DNA from: Phycisphaerae bacterium
GTDB lineage: Bacteria > Planctomycetota > Phycisphaerae > Tepidisphaerales > Tepidisphaeraceae
Length of the DNA: 64,000 bases
Direction of reading: 5' to 3'
Assembly: GCA_030448225.1 (NCBI GenBank)
Contig: JAUJNJ010000003.1
Coordinates: 1 to 64,000, forward strand
Shown: in pieces, positions 19,389 to 29,059 of the stretch
Layout of the letters: each line of letters starts with the position of its first letter
How positions within the stretch are numbered: position 1 is the stretch's first letter
Made by a program: the position numbers and the translations under genes
The notes under the pieces: model-generated
Told to the model about the DNA's origin: nothing
The model's database searches: none
What the model saw: only the letters and a program-made list of their open reading frames with translations

Positions 19389-20423
19389 ATGAGTAGCGAC
19401 GACGCCGACCCAACCTCCGCCGCCGGGCGCCCCGCGCGGGGGGGGATCGTTTTCGCGTACGTGGTCGTGTACGTCGTGTGGGGCTCGACGTACCTGGCGA
19501 TCCGCTTCGCGGTCGAGACGCTGCCGCCGCTGCTGACGGCGGGGTCGCGGTTCCTGGCGGCGGGGCTCGTGCTCTACGCGTGGCGGCGGCTCGTGCGGGG
19601 CGACGGCGGCCGGCGCGGGCGGCGTGGGGGCCGGCGGCGGTGACCGGGGCGCTGCTGCTGCTCGGCGGCAACGGGCTGGTGTCGTGGGCCGAGCAGCGCG
19701 TGCCGTCCGGCGTCGCGGCGCTGCTGGTGACGACCACGCCGCTCTGGGTCGCGATCATCGACTGGGCCCGCCCCGGCGGGGTGCGGCCGACGCGGCGGGG
19801 CGTGGTCGGGCTGCTGGTCGGCTTCGCCGGCGTCGGCCTGCTCGTCGGGCCGGGGCCGGTGCGGCGGGAGGAGCCGGTGCACGCGCTGGGCGCGGCGGCG
19901 GTCGTGCTGGCGGCGTTCTCGTGGGCGACGGGGTCGGTGTACATGGCCCGCCGCAAGGGCGCGCGGCGACGCCGGCGCTGGGGCGGGGATGCAGATGATC
20001 TGCGGCGCGATGCTGCTGGCCGTCGGCCTCTGCGTCGGCGAGGCGGGCCGCGTCGACGTCGCGGCCGTGTCGGGCGCGGTCGGTGGCGGCGGTGGGGTAC
20101 CTGCTGGTGTTCGGGTCGCTCCTGGCGTTCGAGCGCGTACGTGTGGCTCCTGAAGGTCGAGCCGCCGGCCCGCGTGGCGACGTACGCGTACGTCAACCCG
20201 GTGGTGGCCGTGCTGCTCGGGTGGGCGTTCGGCGGCGAGCAGGTCGGGCCCGGTCGATCGCGGCGATGGCGGTGATCGTCGCGGCCGTCGCGCTCATCAC
20301 CACGAGCCGCCGCGCGCCGACGGCCCGCGCCCGTCCGCCGCGCCCGGCGATCGTGCGGACGACGACGACGACGACGACGACACCCGGCTGCCCGCGGCGA
20401 CGGTCGTGGTCGAAGAGCCGTGA
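19389..20423 (+). CDS. EamA/DMT-family transporter (frameshifted)
   Basis: An inner-membrane EamA (DMT) permease of about 340 residues. The opening reads MSSDDADPTSAAGRPARGG, then the typical first helix VFAYVVVYVVWGSTYLAIRF. After a shift near 19640 it continues AAVTGALLLLGGNGLVSWAEQ, LVTTTPLWVAIIDW and AAVVLAAFSWATGSVYMARR. After further shifts the end is LLKVEPPARVATYAYVNPVVAVLLGWAFGGE. About ten hydrophobic segments can be counted. The last frame runs through (GAC)8, which encodes eight Asp, to a stop at 20421. The substrate (metabolite or amino acid export) cannot be inferred. It is the first of three plus-strand genes with no obvious shared function. Confidence 0.82.
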
Positions 20424-20495
20424 TCGCGGGAGGCGGTTCGGCGTCCGGTCGACGGCGCGACTCACGAGCGGCGGAACGATTCGGAGGGACCGCCC

Positions 20496-21116
20496 ATGGA
20501 CCCGTTGCTGATCGACATCCCCGAACAGTTCGACACCGAACGCCCTCACCATCCGCGCCCTGCGCGCGGGCGACGGGCCCGCGATGAACGCGGCGGTCGT
20601 CGAGTCGATCGACGAACTGCGGCCGTGGATGCCGTGGGCGAAGGAGAGTGCCGACGCTCGAGCAGAGCGAGATCCAGGGCGGCCTCGCGCGCCCGGTTCG
20701 TGGCCCGCGAGGACCTGTCGATGCGGCTGTTCCTGAAGGGGACCGAGACGATCGTCGGCAGCGGGATGCACGTCCGCGGGTGGGACGTGCCGGCGTTCGA
20801 GATCGGCTACTGGGTCCGCACGTCGTTCGTGGGCCGCGGGTACGCCAGCGAGGCCGTTCGCGTTCACCGCGATGGCGTTCGACCTGCTGAACGCCGAGCG
20901 GGTCGAGATCCGCACCGACGACCGCAACGAGCGGAGTTGGCGCGTGGCCGAGCGGTGCGGGTTCGCGCGCTGGAGGGCGTGTTGCGCCGCGACAGCCGCG
21001 GCGTCGACGGCTCGGTCCGCGACACCCGCGTCTACGCGAAGGTCCGACCGGCGCGGGCGGACGCACTGGTCGTCGCGCAGTCGACCGGCGTCCCCGATGC
21101 GTCAGGGCCGCGATGA
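20496..21116 (+). CDS. GNAT N-acetyltransferase, RimJ/RimL type (frameshifted)
   Basis: An acetyltransferase of about 200 residues. It starts MDPLLIDIPEQFDTER after a GGAGG ribosome site. Over several frames the usual RimJ/RimL order can be followed: AMNAAVVESIDELRPWMPWAK, FLKGTETIVGSGMHVRGWDV, FEIGYWVRTSFVGRGYASEA, FDLLNAERVEIRTDDRNERSW and RVAERCGFA, then a C-terminal RRDSRGVDGSVRDTRVYA. The GRGYASEA block is the acetyl-CoA-binding loop. At least four single-base shifts interrupt it. The likely target is a protein N-terminus or a small amine; the sequence does not say which. Confidence 0.8.
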   Translation: MDPLLIDIPEQFDTERPHHPRPARGRRARDERGGRRVDRRTAAVDAVGEGECRRSSRARSRAASRARFVAREDLSMRLFLKGTETIVGSGMHVRGWDVPAFEIGYWVRTSFVGRGYASEAVRVHRDGVRPAERRAGRDPHRRPQRAELARGRAVRVRALEGVLRRDSRGVDGSVRDTRVYAKVRPARADALVVAQSTGVPDASGPR

Positions 21117-21285
21117 GGACCTGCGCCGCGCGTGCAGGGCGACCCGCCGGCGCCGGCGGGCAACACCGTCGGACGCCTCCTGATTTTCGGCGGATCCGAC
21201 CGGTCGCCGATGCCTCGCGAGGCGGGGCCGGGCGCCGTGCAGAACGCCCGTTCTCAAGCGGCCGCGGTCGCCTTAACCTCGGCAC

Positions 21286-22083
21286 GTGATCGTCGGAACC
21301 GTGCGAAAATCGCTGGCGTGGCTCGGGGGCCACGGGAACTTGTTCATCGCGGCCGTGCTGATCGTGGTCGGCGCGACGTGGGGTTTCATCGAACTGGCGG
21401 AACGGGTGCTGGAGGGGGACACGCAGCAGTTCGACGAGTGGGCCGTCCGCGCGCTGCGGCAGCCGGACGACCCGGCCACGCCGGCGCGGGAGTCGGCCGA
21501 CCCGCTGGGCCCGCGGTGGCTCCACGAGGTCGGGCGCGACATGACGGCACGCTGGGCGGCGTCGCGGTGCTCGGCCTCATGACGCTCGCGGTGGCGTTTT
21601 ACCTGCTGATGGTGCGCAAGTACCACGCGATGTGGCTCGTGCTCGTCGCGACGTTCGGCGGGCTGATCCTGAGCACGGTCCTGAAGAACGCGTTCGGCCG
21701 CGACCGCCTGGCGATCGTGCCCCACCTGTCGCACGTCTACGTCGCCGAGCTTCCCCAGCGGCCACGCGATGCTCTCGGCGATCGTCTACCTGACGCTCGG
21801 CAGCCTGCTCGCCCGCCTCGTGCCCGACCGGCGGGTGAAGATCTACCTCATCCTGCTGGCGATGATGCTGACGTTCGTCGTCGGCGTCAGCCGCGTCTAC
21901 ATGGGCGTCCACTACCCGACCGACGTCCTGGCCGGCTGGACGGGCGGGCTGATCTGGGCGCTGCTGGTCTGGGTCGTCGCCCGCGCTGCGCGCCGCGGCG
22001 CTGTCGAAAAGGACACCGAAAACCCGCGGCGCGCGGCCGGGCGGGTTCGAGATGGTGCAGTCCCCGTCGTAGCGTCTGCCTGA
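21286..22083 (+). CDS. PAP2-family membrane phosphatase (frameshifted)
   Basis: A lipid or undecaprenyl-diphosphate phosphatase-like membrane protein of about 265 residues, with a GTG start. The order is an N-terminal helix (NLFIAAVLIVVGATWGFIEL), a helix LMTLAVAFYLLMVRKYHAMW, then the PAP2 motifs KNAFGRDR, SGHAMLSAIVYLTLGS and SRVYMGVHYPTDVLAG, whose His is the acid/base residue. Shifts occur near 21550 and 21750. A basic tail follows the last helix. The role is probably dephosphorylation of a prenyl- or phospholipid-pyrophosphate at the membrane; which one is not known. Confidence 0.85.
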
Positions 22084-22102
22084 TCCTGCTACCGCGTCGC
22101 GG

Positions 22103-22509
22103 TCAATCCATCCACCACGTGCCGATGTCGCCCGGATCCGAGAGATGCAACGCGATTCCGGTGAAGCCAATAACGAAAGTGACACAAATGGCGATGCCGA
22201 GCCGGATGCGGGGCGGGCACTTGAGGTTGATGTGACGGCCGACGCGCGCCATGCCCCCGGGTGCAATCAGTCCGAGCAAGTCCAGCCAAGCGACCCAGGA
22301 GCCAAGCCGGTGCACGACGTCCTTCGGATCGGGGTTGCCGTACGAGGGCCAGTGCCCGACCTCTAGTGCGGTCCGTACCGCCGCGACGGCCATCGCGCAC
22401 CAGATCGCGAGGGGAACGTCGAGGCGAGGAGCAGCGTCAGAACGATCGGTTTCTCCCACGCCGTGCTCGCGTCTTCGTCCCGCCGTTCGTAATCAAGCGA
22501 CGCCGGCAT
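22103..22509 (-). CDS. Small three-helix membrane protein
   Basis: About 136 residues once a shift in a C run near 22410 is bridged. The start MPASLDYERRDEDASTAWEK (ATG at 22507-22509) has GGGAGG 9 bases upstream. Three hydrophobic segments follow: IVLTLLLASTFPLAIWCAMA, WVAWLDLLGLIAPGG, and LGIAICVTFVIGFTGIALHL, ending in GTWWMD. It faces the PAP2 gene tail to tail with a 19-base gap. GC content is lower than in the neighbours. I do not recognise a family. Confidence 0.65.
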
Positions 22510-22814
22510 CGCCCGGCCCTCCCATTTCGGCCCGTCACTGGCAACGACCCTTGCCCGCGCGACATCGTCCAACTCGGAACTTCTGTTCGTTCCCCGCCCC
22601 GAATCACGCCGGCGGCTCGCCAGGTCTAATCGTGCCGGCGTAGTAGGAAGCCGCTGCTAATTCTCGTCGGCTGTTGAGCAGTTCCCGGCAACAGCGGGTT
22701 TGGTCGGGTTCGTGCCGTTGAGGAAGTTCCGTCCTCTGGTCGCCGCGGCGATCGTAGATCGCGATGGTACTGCGCAACGAACGGCTCGACGCGAGTCCAG
22801 TCGGGTCTGAGCGT
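22510..22814. other. Gap upstream of acsA
   Basis: About 300 bases of lower GC content. A minus-strand frame (DRRGDQRTELPQRHEPDQ, then RRELAAASYYAGTIRPGEPP, ending near 22604) looks protein-like but has no start or ribosome site I can defend. It is not called as a gene. Confidence 0.3.
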
Positions 22815-22843
22815 TTGGGCCGCGGGGGGGCTTTCGGTATACT
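22815..22843 (+). promoter_or_regulatory. Candidate promoter of acsA
   Basis: TTGGGC (22815-22820) and TATACT (22838-22843) are separated by 17 bases and lie 44 bases ahead of the acsA start. Confidence 0.5.
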
Positions 22844-22886
22844 CGGATTGTCCGACGCATTGCCCTTCTTGCCGGAGAAACGAGAT

Positions 22887-24904
<2,018 letters not shown>

Positions 24905-25076
24905 GAAGGAATGGCTCATCACCGAGCATCGATGACCAAGAAATGGATGTGCGGCAATGATGAAAGGGGGGGCTGGCGCGGAGCGGGCGTCAGCAAGTCA
25001 TTGAGGCAGGGGAATTGGCCATTCGCCCGCCGGCGAGCCTCTCGCCCGTCCGGAAGCGCTCCGCCGCGTGGGTCCT

Positions 25077-25109
25077 TTGACAGATTTTCCGGCGGCAGCG
25101 TGCTATATT
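25077..25109 (+). promoter_or_regulatory. Candidate promoter of the response-regulator gene
   Basis: TTGACA (25077-25082) and an A/T core TGCTATATT (25101-25109) precede the ATG at 25120. The spacing of TTGACA to TATATT is long (21 bases), so the exact -10 is uncertain. Transcription would begin within a few bases of the ATG. Confidence 0.35.
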
Positions 25110-25119
25110 GAGCCCCACA

Positions 25120-25509
25120 ATGTCCAAAGTCTTACTCGTCGACGACAACCACGACATCTGTGACGCGCTGGCCCGCGTGCTCCGCAAGCGCGGCCACTCG
25201 GCCACGTGCGCCGACAACGGCCGCACGGCCATGGCGTTGCTGATCGGCGACACGCCGGACTTCGCCGTGTTGGACTACAAGATGCCGAACATGAGCGGCG
25301 TCGAACTCGTTCGCGCCATGCGGTCATACCTGCGGCTTCAGCACCTGCCCGTCCTGGTCGTCACCGCCTACCCCGAGTCGCCAGAGTTGGAGAACGCCGT
25401 CGCCGAGTTGGGCGTGCTGGGCGTGATGCCGAAGGTCAACCTGAAGCTGTCGGAGGTCGCGGAACTGATCGAGACGCACGCCCGCCTGAACCCACAGGAC
25501 CCGAACTGA
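25120..25509 (+). CDS. Single-domain response regulator
   Basis: A 129-residue CheY-like receiver domain with no output domain. The acidic pair is Asp8-Asp9 (VLLVDDN), the phospho-acceptor is Asp52 (AVLDYKMPNMSG), the Thr switch lies in VVTAYPE, and the conserved Lys in VMPK. I took the ATG at 25120; an in-frame TTG at 25108 lies inside the promoter. No histidine kinase is present in the window, so the partner is unknown. It could pass phosphate on in a relay or act by protein contact. The next plus-strand gene is the adenylate kinase homologue, 131 bases away with its own -10 box. Confidence 0.92.
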   Translation: MSKVLLVDDNHDICDALARVLRKRGHSATCADNGRTAMALLIGDTPDFAVLDYKMPNMSGVELVRAMRSYLRLQHLPVLVVTAYPESPELENAVAELGVLGVMPKVNLKLSEVAELIETHARLNPQDPN

Positions 25510-25627
25510 GGTCCGGCCTTCAAAGGCGTCCCCCTGATTATCGGGCCTTGGACAATCTGTCATTGTCCGTTCCCCGCCGGGGTCATCGCGTATCCGCCGC
25601 TCCCTAAGCATTCCCCCGCGTCCGTGG

Positions 25628-25633
25628 TAGAAT
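25628..25633 (+). promoter_or_regulatory. -10 box directly ahead of the adk-family gene
   Basis: TAGAAT ends 7 bases before the ATG at 25641, so the transcript should start at or beside the start codon. No ribosome site lies in between. The -35 is weak. Confidence 0.4.
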
Positions 25634-25640
25634 ACGGCTA

Positions 25641-26309
25641 ATGCGGTACCGCTCGATCCTTCTTTTCGGCGCCCCGGGTAGCGGCAAAGGCACCCAGGGC
25701 AAGATCCTCGGAACGATCCCCGGCTTCTTCCACAGCGCGACGGGCGACATCTTTCGATCGCTCGATTTGCAGAGCGAGACCGGCCGCAAGTTCTGGGAGT
25801 ACGCCGGGGCGGGCAAGCTCGTGCCCGACGAGTTCACGATCAACCTCTGGAAGCAGTACATCAAGGGCTTGGAGCTCGTGAACCAGTTCCACCCCGAGAC
25901 CGAGTTCCTCGTGCTCGACGGCATCCCGCGGACCGTCACGCAGGCCCGCCTGCTGGAGGACACGCTCGACGTGGTGGCGATCATCTACCTGCGGGCCGAG
26001 CGGGCGAAGATGGTCGAGCGCCTCCGCCGCCGGGCGCTGAAGGAGAACCGCTTCGACGACGCGAGCGACGAGGTGATCGCCCAGCGGATGGAGGTCTTCG
26101 AGCGCGAGACGCGCCCGACGCTGGACTTCTACCCGAAGGAGATCGTCCACCGCCTCGATGCGACGATGTCGCAGATCCGGGTGCTGAGCAAGATCGTCGA
26201 CATCCTCGTGCCGCTGAAGGAAGGCATGGACGGCCGGTCCGACCGCCCGTCCCTGGCGCCGGGCGAGGATGCGATCACGACGCCGATGCCGACGCTCGCG
26301 GCTCGATGA
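25641..26309 (+). CDS. adk: Adenylate kinase family nucleoside monophosphate kinase
   Basis: A 222-residue P-loop kinase of the adenylate kinase family that transfers phosphate between ATP and a nucleoside monophosphate. The P-loop is GAPGSGKGTQ (residues 10-19), then HSATGDIFRSLD (NMP-binding), LVLDGIPRTVTQA (the D-G-x-P-R motif) and RRRALKENRFDDASDEVIAQR in the LID/Arg region. The LID is short and lacks zinc Cys. The C-terminal 35 residues after VDILVPLKEGMDG are an extension that I cannot assign. The intact frame and leaderless-looking start stand out among its frameshifted neighbours. The exact nucleotide specificity is inferred only from the family. Confidence 0.88.
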   Translation: MRYRSILLFGAPGSGKGTQGKILGTIPGFFHSATGDIFRSLDLQSETGRKFWEYAGAGKLVPDEFTINLWKQYIKGLELVNQFHPETEFLVLDGIPRTVTQARLLEDTLDVVAIIYLRAERAKMVERLRRRALKENRFDDASDEVIAQRMEVFERETRPTLDFYPKEIVHRLDATMSQIRVLSKIVDILVPLKEGMDGRSDRPSLAPGEDAITTPMPTLAAR

Positions 26310-26374
26310 GTTCGTCACCCGTCGCATTTCCCGCCCCGACAGACAGTCCTCGGCGCTGTTGCGCAACTGGAGAA

Positions 26375-26478
26375 CGTCATCCCGAGGGGAGCGGTAGCCA
26401 CCCGAGGGATCTCGGGCAAAGACTACGCGCAGCATACCAGCCCGAGATGGGTCGTCGCTGTCGCTCCTGGGGATGACG
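26375..26478. repeat. GTCATCCCGAGGGG dispersed element, copy 2
   Basis: CGTCATCCCGAGGGGAGCGG onward (26375-26416) is inverted at 26441-26478, which ends CGCTCCTGGGGATGACG. This is the best-preserved of the three copies in the window. Confidence 0.75.
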
Positions 26479-26548
26479 GGCTCCGAACTTAATGAACGAG
26501 CGTGAGGTGTGGTCCCCGCGGATCGGGCGATACGCACCCAAAACGAAA

Positions 26549-26580
26549 GGCGGCGACCCGGAACAACGCGGGTCGCCGCC
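26549..26580 (-). terminator. Terminator of efp
   Basis: GGCGGCGACCCG (26549-26560) pairs perfectly with CGGGTCGCCGCC (26569-26580) over an 8-base loop. On the minus strand TTTCGTTTTG follows. It lies 29 bases past the EF-P stop. Confidence 0.8.
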
Positions 26581-26608
26581 TCTCTCGTTCATAGGTCGTC
26601 GTCGCCCC

Positions 26609-27163
26609 TCAGGCGCGGCTCATGTAGCCGCCGCCGTCGGTGCTGATGCGGATCGTCTCGCCGGTGACGATGAACCCGGGGACGCGCGTGGTCAGCCCGG
26701 TCTCCAGCGTCGCCTCCTTGAGTTGGTTCGTGGCGGTCGCGCCCTTGATCACGGGCATCGTGTCGGTGACGAGCAGGTCCACCGTCTTGGGCAGGTCGTA
26801 GGTCACGATCCGCCCCTCGTGGAAGTGGGCCGTCAGCGGCGTGTTGGGCTTGAGGTACTTGATGTCGTCGCCGAACACGTCCTTGGGGATGCTCTGCTGG
26901 TCGTAGGTCTCGAGGTCCATCAGGACGTGGCCCTCGTTGTCGGAATAGAGGTACTCGACCTGCCGGCTGTCGAGCGTGGTCGTCTCGATGTCGTCGGTCG
27001 CGCCCACGCGCTTGTCCTGGATCGTGCCCTTCAGCACGTCGCGCAGCTTGAACTGCACCTTCGCCCGCAGGTTGCCCGGCGTGTTGTGGTCGGCGTTGGT
27101 CACGACGTACAGCTTGCCCTCGATCTTAACGGCCTGACCCCGGCGGATGTCGCTTGCTCGCAT
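26609..27163 (-). CDS. efp: Elongation factor P, with Asn in the modification loop
   Basis: A 184-residue EF-P that helps ribosomes through proline stretches. The start MRASDIRRGQAVKIEGKLY has AGGAAC upstream. Domain I, II and III blocks are recognisable: YVVTNADHNTPGNLRAKVQF, DDIETTTLDSRQVEYLYSD, and at the end ATLETGLTTRVPGFIVTGE and IRISTDGGGYMSRA. The loop that in Escherichia coli EF-P carries the modified Lys34 (P-G-K) reads P-G-N here, so neither the lysylated Lys nor the rhamnosylated Arg is at that place. Its terminator is at 26549-26580. Confidence 0.93.
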   Translation of the reverse strand: MRASDIRRGQAVKIEGKLYVVTNADHNTPGNLRAKVQFKLRDVLKGTIQDKRVGATDDIETTTLDSRQVEYLYSDNEGHVLMDLETYDQQSIPKDVFGDDIKYLKPNTPLTAHFHEGRIVTYDLPKTVDLLVTDTMPVIKGATATNQLKEATLETGLTTRVPGFIVTGETIRISTDGGGYMSRA

Positions 27164-27300
27164 GCTCGTTCCTGATTCTTGCTGAAACCGCGTGATCGTA
27201 ACGTGGAAATCGTCTACCGGTGGTACGAGAAAACCGCACCCCGGGTCGCCGAATTTAGCCGCGGCAACGCGGGGCGTCAAACGGTCGGGGGTCGCGCCAC

Positions 27301-27359
27301 GCCGCTCGCGGCTTAGCGACCCCACTGGCATCTCACGCAGCCGCAAAGCCGCGAGCGGC
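27301..27359. repeat. Inverted repeat GCCGCTCGCGGCTT
   Basis: GCCGCTCGCGGCTT (27301-27314) and its exact inverse (27346-27359) enclose 31 bases. Each arm is itself nearly palindromic (GCCGC/GCGGC). It lies between the STAS gene and efp, on the transcript side of the STAS stop. Confidence 0.75.
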
Positions 27360-27392
27360 AACCCGGCGCGACGGCCGGCGCCGTCGCGCGCC

Positions 27393-27740
27393 TCAGTTCA
27401 TCGCGCGGAACGCGAGCCTCGCGCGGTCGACGTCCGGGTAGATGTCGAAGAACTGGTCCACCCGCGCGATCGCCATCATCGAGACGATGCGCGAATGGAT
27501 GCCGGTGAGTTTCACGTCGCCCCCGTGGCGGGCGAGGCGCTTGTGCAGGCGGATCAGGACCGAGACGCCGTAACTGCTGATGTAGTCGAGCTTCGAACAG
27601 TCGACGATCACCCGCCGCACCCCGGCATCGATCACGTGCTCCAGTTCCCGCACGAACTGCTCGGCCGTCCCGGCGTTGAGCCCGCCGTCCGCCGCGAGCA
27701 CGATCAGTCCGTCGTCGCTGCCGTGGTAGTAGAAGTCTAT
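27393..27740 (-). CDS. STAS-domain protein (anti-sigma-factor antagonist type)
   Basis: A STAS-domain protein of about 115 residues of the SpoIIAA/RsbV type. The core is LAADGGLNAGTAEQFVRELE, then VRRVIVDCSKLDYISSYGVS with the serine region usually phosphorylated by a partner kinase, and VKLTGIHSRIVSMMAIARVD. The nearest GTG start (27701) would cut off the first strand. The same frame continues upstream as DFYYHGSDDGLIV to an ATA codon at 27738-27740, which has AAGGAG 4 bases upstream and TATACT at 27761-27766. So an AUA start, or an ATG misread in the assembly, is likely. No kinase or sigma gene is adjacent. Confidence 0.82.
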   Translation of the reverse strand: MDFYYHGSDDGLIVLAADGGLNAGTAEQFVRELEHVIDAGVRRVIVDCSKLDYISSYGVSVLIRLHKRLARHGGDVKLTGIHSRIVSMMAIARVDQFFDIYPDVDRARLAFRAMN

Positions 27741-27760
27741 CCTGCTCCTTGAGTAAGAAA

Positions 27761-27766
27761 AGTATA
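27761..27766 (-). promoter_or_regulatory. -10 box of the STAS gene
   Basis: TATACT on the minus strand lies 20 bases ahead of the proposed start. The -35 is not clear. Confidence 0.4.
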
Positions 27767-27904
27767 CGCGGAGTCACGGAGCAAAACTCCGCAATGGCCG
27801 GTCTGGTTCGATGAATCCGTCATCCCAAGGGCGCGCAAGCTCCTGCGACGCGGTTCCGATTGTCCTCGATGGCAGCTCTGATTCTGGGAAGGCATGCCGC
27901 GTCG

Positions 27905-28870
27905 CTACCGGCTCGGGACTTCCGAGGCGAATGGTGGCGCTGAAGGAGCCGCGGGCGCCGCGCCGGCTCCCGCCGTGGCACCGGCGTCCGCCGAGCGGCG
28001 GAGCACCACGAGGACCAGGGCCGGGATCGCGCACTGCCACGCGAAGTGGGACGCGGCCCATGACAGGGCGCGAAGGGTTTCGAGCGGGCTTCGCCAATTG
28101 CTGAACCGTTCGACCGTCAGACCGGCGAACTCGATCAGCATGCTCGAGACGATCTGGAACAAGCGGATCGACGCCAGGAGGATCGCGAACTGACATGCCC
28201 CCAGCAGCCATTGCACGCCCCGCGCGCCACGAAGCGCTGCCGCGGCCGATACGGCCAGCAGCGGGAAGACCAGCAGGTCGACGACGGCCGTCACCTCCTC
28301 GACGTGATCGTTGATCGAGAGGAACGAATCGATCCGGAACACGCGGGGGCTCGTCAGTCCCGAACTTCCCGGCAGCCTCTCCAGTTCGTCTGCGGCCAAG
28401 GCGCCGCAGGCCAGCAGCGCCAGCCAGATGAACGTCGTTCGAATCCGAGCTTCCGAAACGGCCGCCGCGTTCAAGCGGCCGACCGTCGCGCGCAGCAGGA
28501 GCAACGCCGCCAGCGGCAGGGACGCCTGCAGAAGGAAGATACCCACATGATCGACCGACAGCCCGACGATCCCGAAGCGTGACGTATTGAACCCCTGTCC
28601 GCCGATCCGGTACCCGAACTCGAACGCCGCACTGACGCCGAATCGCTTGAGCGTGCCCAGGGCGACGAGCAGGGCGAGGGCGACGGCCGTCGCCCCCAGC
28701 ATCCGGCGCCCGGCGTGCGCGTGCCGCACGACCATGCCCGCCGCCGCCGCGAACAGCAGGAACGCCGCCAGCAGCGCGATGTGGTGCAATACGTCGAAGA
28801 CCGCCAAGGGACGTTCAGGAAAGCCGCCGTAGTAGCTGGCCGGCCATATCGGGTGACGCAGACTCGCCAC
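27905..28870 (-). CDS. Polytopic membrane protein of unknown function
   Basis: A 321-residue protein with about seven hydrophobic segments, among them IALLAAFLLFAAAAGMVV, VDHVGIFLLQASLPLAALLL, FIWLALLACGALAADELE and LLGACQFAILLASIRLFQ. It begins at GTG 28868-28870 (VASLRHPIWPASYYGGFPER). The soluble loops hold NTSRFGIVGLS and FLSINDHVEEVTAVVD. The frame is intact. It is the last gene of the minus-strand type II synthase cluster and may be co-transcribed with it. I do not recognise a family, and a link to the lipid or polyketide product is only positional. Confidence 0.72.
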   Translation of the reverse strand: MASLRHPIWPASYYGGFPERPLAVFDVLHHIALLAAFLLFAAAAGMVVRHAHAGRRMLGATAVALALLVALGTLKRFGVSAAFEFGYRIGGQGFNTSRFGIVGLSVDHVGIFLLQASLPLAALLLLRATVGRLNAAAVSEARIRTTFIWLALLACGALAADELERLPGSSGLTSPRVFRIDSFLSINDHVEEVTAVVDLLVFPLLAVSAAAALRGARGVQWLLGACQFAILLASIRLFQIVSSMLIEFAGLTVERFSNWRSPLETLRALSWAASHFAWQCAIPALVLVVLRRSADAGATAGAGAAPAAPSAPPFASEVPSR

Positions 28871-29059
28871 CTCGTCGCATGCGTTTGGGGGCCCAGACGG
28901 CGAGGAGGAGGCAGACCTGCCGCAGCCAGCCGTCGCGGGCGCGCCGTGGCCGTCGCCGTCGCGTAGGCGAGGAGCGGCAGATCGTGGCGGAGGTGCGGAC
29001 GCGGCGATCGGACCGTCGGTAACGCTTTTGCCCCCTCGTTGCGTGGGCGGCGGGGCGGC

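Noticed and set aside
22604..22800. A protein-like minus-strand frame (YYAGTIRPGEPP) antisense to the acsA leader
   Set aside because: Suggestive composition but no start codon or ribosome site could be defended, and it overlaps the acsA promoter.
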